64,000 nucleotides of DNA from Niebla homalea (lineage: Eukaryota; Ascomycota; Lecanoromycetes; Lecanorales; Ramalinaceae), in assembly GCA_019925105.1 (NCBI GenBank), contig JAHGAU010000015.1, positions 186,001 through 250,000 of the forward strand. The letters are read 5' to 3'. Shown piece by piece: positions 46,201 through 56,859 of this stretch (positions are counted from its first letter, which is position 1; each line of letters starts with the position of its first letter). The notes beneath the pieces are model-generated. The model was given only the letters and a program-made list of their open reading frames with translations. It searched no databases and was not told the DNA's origin. The translations under genes and the position numbers were made by a program.

Positions 46201-49200
46201 AGAATTTAGTAATATCTTTAAAAATAATAATATTATAATTAATATTCTAGAAAATTAATATATATTTATTAACCTTTAACTTAATATAACCATTAAACTT
46301 AAAAAAGTATATAATATTAAGTATAAAGATCGAGAAATTATAAATTAAACTTTAAATAAAATATATAATAAGGATAAGTTATATTAATTTATAGAATTTA
46401 TAGAATTTTTATACTTTATTTTTATTATTTAACGCGATACCTTAAACGGATATAAAGGCTATATTATAATTAATATTTAATTATTTAATAAAATTTTAAT
46501 TTCCGATTTATACTTATTATTATTATAATAAAAAATGATTTTTTTAATTATAGGTTATAAATATATTACCGTAATTAATATTTACGGTTATTTTTATTAA
46601 TTTTTTATACGTAAATCCGATTAATATAAACTTTATATTATCTTTTATAAGGGTTAAAAAGAATCTTTAATTATATTAATAAGTTTTAAAGGTAATCCTT
46701 TATATATATAAAGGTAAATAAATAATATATTACGTTTAATATAAGATTTTACATAAATATTTATAAATAATATAATTATTTTTAATTATTTATTAAAGGA
46801 GTATATTATTTATTTACGTTAAGTCTTTTAAATTCTTAAAGATAAATACGTAAACCTTTTATTAATAAAATTATTTATTAATTACCTTATAATTAAGCTC
46901 CTTAATTAATAAGTTAATTTTTTAAGGATATTTATACTTAATAATAAAATTAAAGCTATATAAAACTTTAAATTTCCCGATTTATTAAGAAACCTTAAAG
47001 TTTTCCTTAATCTTATAAATTAATTACGTATTAAAGTAAAGAATTATACTTAATACGTTACTTTATTTTAAGTACGTAAAATTTCCTTTATTATAGATTT
47101 AAGAAAAGCAGATTTAAAGTATACGGGTTTATATTATAAGTAAAGGATATCTCAGATTAAATTTATATTTATTTAAGAAAAGGACTATATTTTTAAAGAT
47201 TTAAAAATACGTTTTTAAAATTATTATTTCTTATATATTATAATCTTAATCAGCCCTTATTTACCGATATTAACGTATTAAAGGAATTAAACATTATAAC
47301 TATAGTATATTATATTAAGGATAACCCGTTATTTTATAGTATTATAAAGATTAATGATTTATTAAAAATTGCGTGTAATAAGGTATAATTAATAATATTT
47401 TTTAATAGAAGCTTAAATATAATTAAAAAAATTATTGGTTTACGGAGTTAAAGACTACGGGTATAATCTGGATTATACGTAAAATTAAAATTAATTAAAA
47501 TAAATTATTATAAATTTAACTATATAATCTTTACGGATTATAACGTAATTATTAATATTTTTAAATAAATAAATTTAAAAACCTTTATAATTAATAAGCT
47601 TAATTTCCGTTTAATTTATATATCGTAATATTTATTAATATTTAATATTTTATTACGTTATAAGTTAAGTTTAATAAATATTATTCTTAATATATTCTTA
47701 CGATTAATTAATAATACGTAGACTTTATTTATAAAAATCGGAATTCTCAATAATATAAATAATAATAAATTAATTATTCTTTATATTTTAAATAAATTTA
47801 AAAAGTAAATTAAAGAAAAATATATAAAAAATAAAATATAAATAAAATTATAAAAAATCTTAATAATTAAAGAAAAATTAAATTTATAAAATATAAAAAT
47901 TAAATTACGCTTTATATTAAAAAACGACCTTATTTATAACCTAGAATCCGTTAATTATTTATTACGATTATATATACTTAATAAACTTAAAAGAATAATC
48001 TTTTAATAAATATATAATAGTTTATTATATAATAACTTTAATTAATCCTATAATAAATTAATAAACTTAATATATTTATTTAAGTTAAGTAAATAACTAC
48101 GGAAATATATCGCATATTACCTTAAATATAACTTAAATTAAATTAAAAAATATATACTTTATAAATCGCTTTAATTAATTTTAAGCCCATTAATTATTTT
48201 CTATATAATTTATATAGACTTTATTATCGCTTTATTAATTTAATATAATTACGATATACTCTTTATTATTACCGATAAGTTCTTTAAGCGGGTATTTTTA
48301 TTCCTTGATAATATTAAATTTAAGGTTAATAATTAAGTAAAATTATTATTAACCGAATTAATAAAATAAAGATAAAGAATTCTTTTTAATATTATATTAA
48401 ATAAAGATCGTAAACTTATTTTTATATTTTAGAAATCTATATTTAAAGAAATAAATATTTATATTCTTATATTTAACGTATATTATTTTTAAATTAATAA
48501 TTAATTAAAAAGGATTAATTAAATAATTAAGATCGTATTATATTATTTTATAACTATATATTTAAATTATAATTAAATAAATATTATCCTATATATTTAA
48601 AGCATTTTAAATAATTTAAAATTAACGTTAATTAAATTTATTTTAAATAAAATTTATTATAATATAAATATCCGTGACCCCTTAAACCTTTTAATAACTT
48701 TTTTAATTTTTAAGTACGATATATTTTAATTATAGAATTGCAGAGAAATATAAAACTCGTTAGAATTTACGTAAATAATAGTTAAATTCCGGTATAATTA
48801 AAGTTATAAATTAATTTAATTTAATATTAATAATTTAATTTATTTAAAGTTATATTATAAATATAATATCCTTAATATTAAAAATTATAAGTTATATTAA
48901 TAATATATTAAACCTTTTATTATTATTAAGAAAATTAATTACTTTATATATAAGCTTAAATTACCCATTAATATAAAGATAATACCGGTTATTTTAATTA
49001 ATATATTAAAATTAATTAATAACCCAATAAAAAACCTTTTTAATAAATAACCCAACCGTAACGCGTTATTTATTTTTAAAGTTAATTCCGAGAATAAAGA
49101 AAAGTATATTATTAAAAGAATTATTTATAGGGAAAAAGACGGTAGATATTTAATTAAATAAGCTATTTAAAATATAGAATATAATAATAAGCTTCCGTTA

Positions 49201-49520
49201 TTAAAGTTATACCCAGACTTATTATATAAATTCTATATTACGTATTCTGAATTTAATAACGTTATTATTATCCGCCGTAATAAATTTACTTTATCGCGAT
49301 TACCGGCGTTTATTGAAATAGTACCCTTATCATTTATTAATACTCCTTATACGCTCCGTTTTAAGCATAATTATAACTGTTTCCGTAAAATTAAGTAAAT
49401 ATTTTAATATAAAAGTATAAAATATAGATAGTATAACGTATTATTAAGTATTAATATTTATATTAATATATTAAGGTAAACGTTATTATAAGTAATAACC
49501 TTTTTTCTTTTAATAGTATT

Positions 49521-49666
49521 TATTAAGTATAATATATATGTATAAGAGCATTAATAAGTATAGGATACCCTTTGTACATAAAGGACAGGCATCCTTATAA
49601 TGCTCCCATCCTTTAGGTAGAATCATTATTCATATATTATCACACTTTTTGGTCCATACACCAACA
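49521..49666 (+). repeat. 3' LTR (146 bp)
   Basis: Partner of the 5' LTR, ending GGTCCATACACCAACA. It keeps C residues at its 3' end where the 5' LTR has T, and has A/T at its 5' end where the 5' LTR has G/C, so each copy was mutated independently. Confidence 0.92.
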
Positions 49667-50146
49667 TAGCCTTTTAATTAATTTTTATCTTTTTTAAAGC
49701 TTTTTAAATAATTAAGATATTAACGAATATATTAAAGTTATTAAATAAATAAATAATTATTTTTTTAAGGTATATTTATAACTTTAATTATAAATAGCTT
49801 ATTAACCTTTTTTTTATAATAAAGTAAATAATAAGCTTAATTCCCGGCTTTATTCTTATTTTAACCGGACGTATATAAAAGCCTTATATAAATGGATTTT
49901 CCTTAATCCAATTAATAATATTCCTATTAACGTTTTTAATCCTTATAATTTTTTTTTCCAGTATATTAATAATAATATATTTAACGATCCGGTCTTTTAT
50001 AATAATAGGAAGAGGGAAAGGTATGGTTATAATACCGTAAATACCGTATATAGCCTTATAAATAATTAGAAAAATTAAAAATATTAATATTAAAACCTTA
50101 TGCCCGATATTTACTCGACTATAAGTAAGGTGGTAATACATACGTA

Positions 50147-50236
50147 ATGCAAAAACCGTCTTAGCAAAAAGTGGGTGGTGGGACGGTCGCGTCCGGCAAA
50201 AAACCGGGCATGTTTCAAGCCACTTGAAAACAGGGG
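50147..50236 (-). repeat. Right terminal inverted repeat (90 bp)
   Basis: Reverse-complement partner of 39807-39896. It ends at CAGGGG, followed by TA. Confidence 0.93.
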
Positions 50237-50985
50237 TAAATAATGAATTCTTTCATTTTACTTTCCACTTCGCATTTTCAATTATTACCCAAAAAGACTT
50301 TGCACTTTTCTCTTGACAGTCACACTCCCATCCATGTCCCACATTGCTTGTTGCCCATCTTCCTGAGCTCCCTCCAATCAACGTCCAATGTATACAACTA
50401 CTGTGCAGCTCTCCGAGCCGTGATATGACCGACGATGTAGCTTCTGCAGAACGGCGCTGCTGATTGTAGAAACAAGATTGGCAGCAACAGGGTTCAAGCA
50501 CATGACATTGGATCAGCGTGACTCGAGGTCCCATGGGGGGAGTCGAGGAAGCTAGGCGCACAACTAATCTGTGGTAATTATCTTCATTTTTACAGAGCTC
50601 CAAGATACATAAGTCGGACAGCCACGATCCCGTCTTTAATTCCCCGGGGGATTGATCATGTCGGATACGAACGAAGACCGAACAATCCCGAATAAAAGAA
50701 CCCATACTCCACTGTGGAAGAACCAACTCCCGGAGGAGAAGGAGGATCACTGCCTCTTCCTCCTGGGCACAGTCACTTTATTCTTCCTCGCGGGATCGTT
50801 CACGGACGACGGTATAGGTGCAGGCGCGCGGATCCCAGTCACTGGCTTTTGATACCTCTTCTTATCCCCTTCCGACCTTTGTAGATTCCCCCATGACGAT
50901 TGTGTCAACCCCTCGATATCCCGAGTCAAGTTCAGCATCCTCCAGACCGAGGGCCGCCAGCTCCCTGCTTCCCTCAGGAGAGTCT

Positions 50986-51040
50986 CCTTCTTCTTCTTCT
51001 TCTTGTTCTTCTTCTTCTTGTTCTTCTTCTTCTTCTTCTG
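50986..51040. repeat. TTC/GAA trinucleotide microsatellite
   Basis: Interrupted (TTC)n array with TTG interruptions on the plus strand. Confidence 0.75.
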
Positions 51041-51874
51041 GTAAAGCATCCCGCCAATCCCGTCCCGGCACTCGACACTCTCTAAACAGGCTGAATCGAA
51101 GATCCGGAAGAGCAAGCTGACGACGGCATCTGGTGGTTGCCGCGCACGTTGACATGTATGCTGCCCGATGTCGATGATAATTCTACATACAGGGCAAACA
51201 GATCCGTCCCCTCCATTGCACATCATCTACCTCTGGGTGTACCCCGCGACAGCAGGCAGCAGAGCCCCCCCCCCAAACCCCAAACGCACTCAAGAGCTTG
51301 AAAAACCACGCCCTTCTGCTACTTCTCCATCTTCTTCTTCATCTTTCATCTTCTTCTCTCATCCTCACACTCTCTGTAACAAACAACAAGAACGACGACG
51401 GGCAATAATGGCATCGGTCACTCCCCGGTCCGTTCGCACGTGTCCGACAAGAGAAAGGTCGATCGAGCCACCACCACACCAACACGCACACACCAACGAA
51501 CATACCAACGAACACCCACACAGCAACACCACCACCAACAAAAACGAACATACCAACTATTCCTACCCAGATCGCCACAGTCCCTCGTTGTCATTGCAAA
51601 AGCTTTTTTCTTCTTCTCGGTTCGCTGGGTCGGGCGGCTAACCAAACAACCCCATTATTCTACCCTACCTCTCCCTCCCTTTCCCGCCTCGGTGGTACAT
51701 GGTACAGTAGACGCACAAGATTGTGGAGGCCGATTCTGTTGTTTGGTATCTGGTATTTGTGGGTAGAATTAACGATAGAGGAGGAAGGGACAGACAGGGA
51801 CAGAGGACAGGAGAAGGGGGAGAGGGGGCGGGAGAGTGGAGAGAGACGTGTCGGCTTTTCCATTGCTGGTATAA

Positions 51875-51950
51875 AAAGGGAAGGGAAGGGAAGGGAAAGG
51901 GAGGGAAGGGAAGGGAAGGGGAGGGCAGGGAAGGGGAGGGGAGTGAAAGG
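51875..51950 (+). repeat. (GGGAA)n purine tract, G-quadruplex prone
   Basis: Consecutive GGGAA/GGGA units, including GGGAAGGGAAGGGAA followed by more G3 runs. It meets the G3+N1-7 x4 rule several times over. A TATAAAAA word sits directly upstream (51870-51877). Confidence 0.75.
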
Positions 51951-52291
51951 GTTGATTGATGATGGGGGAGGAGAACGACACACGGCCAACGTTTGGGGGA
52001 GAATCATTTTCATGGTATGGAAAGTGGGAGAAAGGGGGGTTACGTGTATACATGTATCGTTGTTGTCACGTCAGTTGATGCCCTGCATGGCTGGGGCCCT
52101 CTAAGCCCTTCATGAGGAGGGCTTGGGCTGAAGCATACAATAAGAAGAAGAGAAAGGCCAGGTCCTCTCCATGTGCCGTACCAGAATTTTGCGCACCCCT
52201 GTGCTCTCTAAGCGCCTTCGCTATGCGAATGATTTACCCCCCTTGAAACAATGCTCCAAATGTCGATACGCTCATGCGCAACGCACCTACC

Positions 52292-54505
52292 TCACTTCTT
52301 CCCCTCCCCAACTCCACCACCACCACCACCGCCTTTCTTCTTCTTCCCCTTGCCCTTGCCCTCCTTCTCCTTCTCCTCGGGCAAACTCACGGCGCCGCCT
52401 TCGATCTCACCTCCGAGATCCTTCACCTTTTGCGCCCCACTGACGAAGAATTGCAGATCCCGGACCACCTCGGCCAACTCCCTCCTCTCCTCCCTCAAGC
52501 CGCCCACCTCGCTCTCCAACCGTGCCACTTTCTCGACCAGACCGGAATTCATCGCTTTCTCATCGCGCCACTCCCTCTCCAACCGGCGTGCCATGTCCTC
52601 GAACCTCTTCGCTCTCGTCTCCGCACGGGTTTTTTCCTTTTCCAAATTGGGCAGGTTGGTATTGACCAGGCCGTGGTGGGAGGCTTGTAAATCCTCGAGT
52701 TGCGATTGGAGAGACGATAGGGAGAGGGCAGATTCCTGATTGGAGAGCTGCAAGTGGTGCGACTTGTCGGCGGCTTGCGCGATCATCTGGTGGAAGTATT
52801 GGCGCTGGGAGTCGAGTTGCGAGGTCAGGAGGCTGGTGTATTCGTGGGCGAGCTTGTCGAGTTTGCTGCGCGGGACCGAGTCGTCGCCGCCGCCGGCGGC
52901 CCCACCTCCTTCGACCGCTTCGTGGTTCTCGTCATCGTAGTGGTGGTGGTGGTGGGCCGACCAGGCTTGATTGACATGATCTCCTTCATCATCATCGGGT
53001 TCACACTCCAAGAACTTGCCATCCGTCTTGTCCTGCAGGATGCGATGCACGTAGCCATCGCCCGCGTAGTCCCACACTCTTTGCGTACCCAAATCCATGG
53101 CGAAGCAATGGCCCGTGTCCTCGTAGTGCTGGAAGGCGTGGGCGGCGTCATAGCGACCGCAACCGGTGTTTCCACATATCAAACAGATCCACAAGTTGGA
53201 TTCCGAGTGGCAGGTCGCGCACTCGTTCAGCGGGATGGGAGCTTCTCCTTGAGATGAGAGAGGGCGGGGGGTGTTGTGGTGATGCTTGGAGGAGGGTGAT
53301 TGCGTGTACCGACACACTGGACACCCGCTCCCTCGCCACTTTTGGAGGCAGGAGCAGTGGAAGACATGTTGGCAGAGGATGGTGAGGAGACCAGTGGATT
53401 CGTCCATGCGTTCGAGGCACACCGGACAGGTGGGGAGTTCGATCAAGGCCGGGGTGGGAGGAGGGACAGGTTTGGCGGAGCGAGTTGCCGCTGCCGCTGC
53501 TACTGCTGAGGCAGGAATGGGCGAAGAGGAGATTTGGTTGTTGGTGAGGGGAGTGAAGGGGTCGTTTCGCATATCTGGGAAGGAGGAGTCATCGGCATCG
53601 GGCTGGTTGGGTGGATTGCTGAAGGAGATGGATTTCACGAACACGACATGGCAATTCTCGGGCTGGCAAGGAGATTCAGCATGTAGAGACAATTGTATAG
53701 AGCCAGGTAGAGGGGAGATCATGAAGGGCGATGTACATACCTCCATCCCATCAAACCCCTTGCCATTCCACTCCCTCCTCCACTCCCTCGCCTTCTTCCC
53801 ACTGCGGAATCTCATCAAGACCATATAACGGTTACTCCTCTCCGTTCGTATCATTCTGAAATGACTGACTTCATCCCTCGTCTTCTCGCCCACAAAGCCC
53901 AAGAAGTCCGAGGGGGTCAAGTATGAGGGAACCGCAAGGATGCACAGTGTAGTACAATCTTCGTCTCTGAACCGCTCGTGGTCTGTCCTGGATAGTGCTG
54001 CTGCTGCTGGTCGTGAAGCCTTGGAGTGTTTGCCCTGGGGCGAAGGTAGAGGCTCGTCGTAGAGACCAGGAGTCTCATCAGCATCCCTGTAGAGTCGAAC
54101 AACGCCCCATCCCAGCTCCTGGTTTCGTGGCTCTGCGGGCTCGAACCTGCCCTTGGTAGCTAGGCCACGCCGGCCGTCGTTGATGCTGTTGGTGATACTG
54201 CCTAGCTCTTCTATTTTGCTCTCGCGTTTGGTGCTGGCGGAAGTGGACATCATGTATATAGTTTGAGAAGATATCAGATCGTATCGCCAGTCGCGGGATG
54301 GGCAGGAGGCCGATGCTTTCAGAGTTGGGCACCGCGGTGGAGGGGGGTTCGAGCTGACAGAGCTTTCAGTCGGTTTGACCTCGCTATGACAATGACTATC
54401 GAGCGTGGCATGAACGATACTCTTGTCGGTGGGTTCAAAGCTGTGGACTGACCGCTGCCGATTTGCTCCAAGGTCGAATACCAGGTGGAAGAAGAAGGCC
54501 GGCAT
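52292..54505 (-). CDS. BRAP2/Etp1-type RING and UBP zinc-finger protein
   Basis: Single-exon 737 aa protein. The start MPAFFFHLVFDLG matches the typical fungal BRAP2 N-terminus, which supports the ATG at 54505. Domains in order: a BRAP2 RRM-like domain around residues 180-290 (CTTLCILAVPSYLTPSDFLG, then VLMRFRSGKKAREWRREWNG); a RING finger around 370-405 (CPVCLERMDES..., CQHVFHCSCLQKW, CPVCRY); a UBP-type zinc finger around 435-495 (CATCHSESNLWICLICGNTG, CGRYDAAHAFQHYEDTGHCF); and a coiled coil around 560-690. The C-terminus is a Lys/Gly-rich low-complexity tail. Known family role: ubiquitin-binding E3 ligase-like proteins. Yeast Etp1 is linked to ethanol tolerance and gene regulation, and human BRAP to Ras/MAPK signalling. 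It lies next to polyubiquitin. Confidence 0.92.
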   Translation of the reverse strand: MPAFFFHLVFDLGANRQRSVHSFEPTDKSIVHATLDSHCHSEVKPTESSVSSNPPPPRCPTLKASASCPSRDWRYDLISSQTIYMMSTSASTKRESKIEELGSITNSINDGRRGLATKGRFEPAEPRNQELGWGVVRLYRDADETPGLYDEPLPSPQGKHSKASRPAAAALSRTDHERFRDEDCTTLCILAVPSYLTPSDFLGFVGEKTRDEVSHFRMIRTERSNRYMVLMRFRSGKKAREWRREWNGKGFDGMEVCTSPFMISPLPGSIQLSLHAESPCQPENCHVVFVKSISFSNPPNQPDADDSSFPDMRNDPFTPLTNNQISSSPIPASAVAAAAATRSAKPVPPPTPALIELPTCPVCLERMDESTGLLTILCQHVFHCSCLQKWRGSGCPVCRYTQSPSSKHHHNTPRPLSSQGEAPIPLNECATCHSESNLWICLICGNTGCGRYDAAHAFQHYEDTGHCFAMDLGTQRVWDYAGDGYVHRILQDKTDGKFLECEPDDDEGDHVNQAWSAHHHHHYDDENHEAVEGGGAAGGGDDSVPRSKLDKLAHEYTSLLTSQLDSQRQYFHQMIAQAADKSHHLQLSNQESALSLSSLQSQLEDLQASHHGLVNTNLPNLEKEKTRAETRAKRFEDMARRLEREWRDEKAMNSGLVEKVARLESEVGGLREERRELAEVVRDLQFFVSGAQKVKDLGGEIEGGAVSLPEEKEKEGKGKGKKKKGGGGGGGVGEGKK

Positions 54506-54984
54506 ACTTTGGTAATCTTTGGGGTTTCATGATTGTTGGGGTAGACAAGGAAAGAAAGCAAACTTTGGAGCAGGATAGATGATTGATTAGGCAATCATTG
54601 TGTCATTGGGCAAAGGGCATGAACGATGCTTATTGCTGTCATATGTCATACCAAGAATTTCGAGAATTTCTACTATTGTTCCCTGGGAAAAGTGGCAGAA
54701 ATGGGAGAGATGGGAGACTAATTCGTACAGATGGAATTCATTCACGTTACGGAAGAAGCACTTTGTGCGTTGAGTCCATACAACCGCCAGTGTGAGCAAG
54801 GGTGGGAATATTGACATTGATCTGCAATAATATATTGAATACTATCGGAGACTTTGGCCATGACAACGACCTTGATCAAGACCCGCGTATTGACATGAAT
54901 TCATTTCAAAGATGCATCTTGTTGGATGCCGCCAAATTGCTCGACAGGTAAGAACGAATCCCAATGGAACCCCAGAACTATTAT
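54506..54984. other. Intergenic region between BRAP2-like gene and polyubiquitin
   Basis: About 480 bp; promoter of the BRAP2-like gene and 3' flank of polyubiquitin. Nothing else seen. Confidence 0.4.
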
Positions 54985-56056
<1,072 letters not shown>

Positions 56057-56859
56057 GATTGCTGACTATATGTGATGTGAGATGTGAGCTGGTTGTAGAT
56101 GTATTTGAGGGTAATGGGTAATTTGGACTGTGAGAGAGTGAGAGAAGGAGAGAGTGTAGTGAAGGAAGGAGGAAATGAAGTGGGAGGAGAGACGTTGTTA
56201 TCGGAACACGGAAGGCTGGAAGTGGCGATTGATTACGGAATACGGAAGTAGTGTCGAATCACTACTGACACACACAGCCTCTTTGGCGCCAAGCTTCAAC
56301 ACAAAAGCGGTAACGAAGTGTGTCGACGAACCAGCCGGAAGTTTCTGGAACATTGAATATTACCTTGTGATACCTTTGTCAAGCTTGTCACTTCTTGAAC
56401 AAAGCACTTCTTGACCAAAGATGGTGGATGTTTATCAAATCACTGGGAGTTTCGTATCCAAGAATCCGAATTTGATCAACTATCTCTAAGAAAAATAGAA
56501 AGCATGTAAAGCATGTAGGCATGTAGGCATGTTAATCCTAATGCAAGCTTGAACCAAGAACATCCATCAACTTCATCGTCAATTCCATCCAATGCTTGTG
56601 GATTGCATGTGACCATGATTTGGGGTATCCGCTTCATCATGACACCGACGACGTGAATTATCATTGTCAAGGCACATCATATCCCGTGAGATACACATTA
56701 CAGAGGATCCTCATCAAATGTCGTTTTCATATGGTCCTTTGTTCAGCCGTCATCATCCAGCTCGTGCCCGCTCGAAGGATAAAGTAAAAGAAATGTTGAT
56801 GAGTGCAGTAGAATGGCAGATAAACTAGAAAATGTCTGGAGGGAGCCCAGGCCTTGCGG
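56057..56859. other. Intergenic region between polyubiquitin and transcription factor
   Basis: About 800 bp; promoter of polyubiquitin and 3' flank of the regulator, both minus strand. Apart from the heat-shock-like sites nothing is recognised. AGCATGTA(A/G)GCATGTAGGCATG at 56501-56532 is a small local repeat. Confidence 0.45.
56343..56399. promoter_or_regulatory. Two heat-shock-element-like sites upstream of polyubiquitin
   Basis: TTCTGGAA at 56343-56350 and TTCTTGAA at 56392-56399 each match the inverted nTTCnnGAAn core bound by heat-shock factor. The first continues CATTGAA, close to a third unit. They sit upstream of the polyubiquitin start, whose relatives (yeast UBI4) are heat-shock induced. 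Confidence 0.5.

Larger units (their letters stand above)
42764..49666 (+). mobile_element. Ty3/gypsy chromovirus LTR retrotransposon, full length, RIP-inactivated
   Basis: 6,903 bp element with 146 bp LTRs that begin TG and end CA, flanked by a perfect 5 bp duplication TAGCC (42759-42763 and 49667-49671). Domain order on the plus strand, read through many stops: reverse transcriptase about 46.75-47.03 kb (IFINNIIIF at the YxDD box, Asp codons turned to Asn, then ILKDKYVNLLLIKLF), RNase H and connection about 47.1-47.7 kb, integrase about 48.15-48.8 kb (DFIIALL, YDILFIITDKFFKRVFLFLD, then NINIRDPLNLL), LPINIKIIPVI at about 48.96 kb, and a chromodomain-like EKYIIKRIIYREKDGRYLIK at about 49.1 kb. 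RT before IN plus a C-terminal chromodomain identifies a chromovirus. All coding capacity has been lost to transitions. Confidence 0.9.
39807..50236. mobile_element. TIR DNA transposon (about 3.5 kb) enlarged to 10.4 kb by a nested retrotransposon; RIP-degraded
   Basis: The element starts CCCCTGTTTCCAAGTGG and ends with its inverted complement, ...CAGGGG, flanked on both sides by TA (39805-39806 and 50237-50238), a likely 2 bp target-site duplication. The TIRs are 90 bp with two transition mismatches. Removing the nested LTR element and its duplicated 5 bp leaves about 3.52 kb, a plausible size for an autonomous DNA transposon. The interior is very AT-rich and full of stops in all frames. An 85-codon minus-strand open frame beginning near the right TIR (50141 to 49884) may be the start of its transposase, but I cannot assign a superfamily. 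A TA duplication fits Tc1/mariner-like elements, though the size is large for them. Confidence 0.85.
50239..52291. other. Gene-poor stretch right of the transposon island
   Basis: About 2 kb of normal GC content. Several overlapping frames exist on both strands (for example 50253-50750 minus), but none has a recognisable domain. It holds a TTC microsatellite and a GGGAA tract, listed separately. Confidence 0.4.

Noticed and set aside
49884..50141. 85-codon minus-strand frame as an intact gene
   Set aside because: It lies inside RIPped transposon DNA and is Ile/Lys-rich; at most it is the remnant of the transposase start.
39897..50146. Centromere or mitochondrial insertion as explanation of the AT-rich island
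   Set aside because: The island has exact transposon boundaries with TIRs, LTRs and target duplications, and transition-only differences between LTRs, so RIPped transposons explain it fully.
50253..51226. Minus-strand frames of 165 and 159 codons next to the transposon
   Set aside because: No domain; one is dominated by a Lys run from a TTC microsatellite, and plus-strand frames of similar quality overlap.
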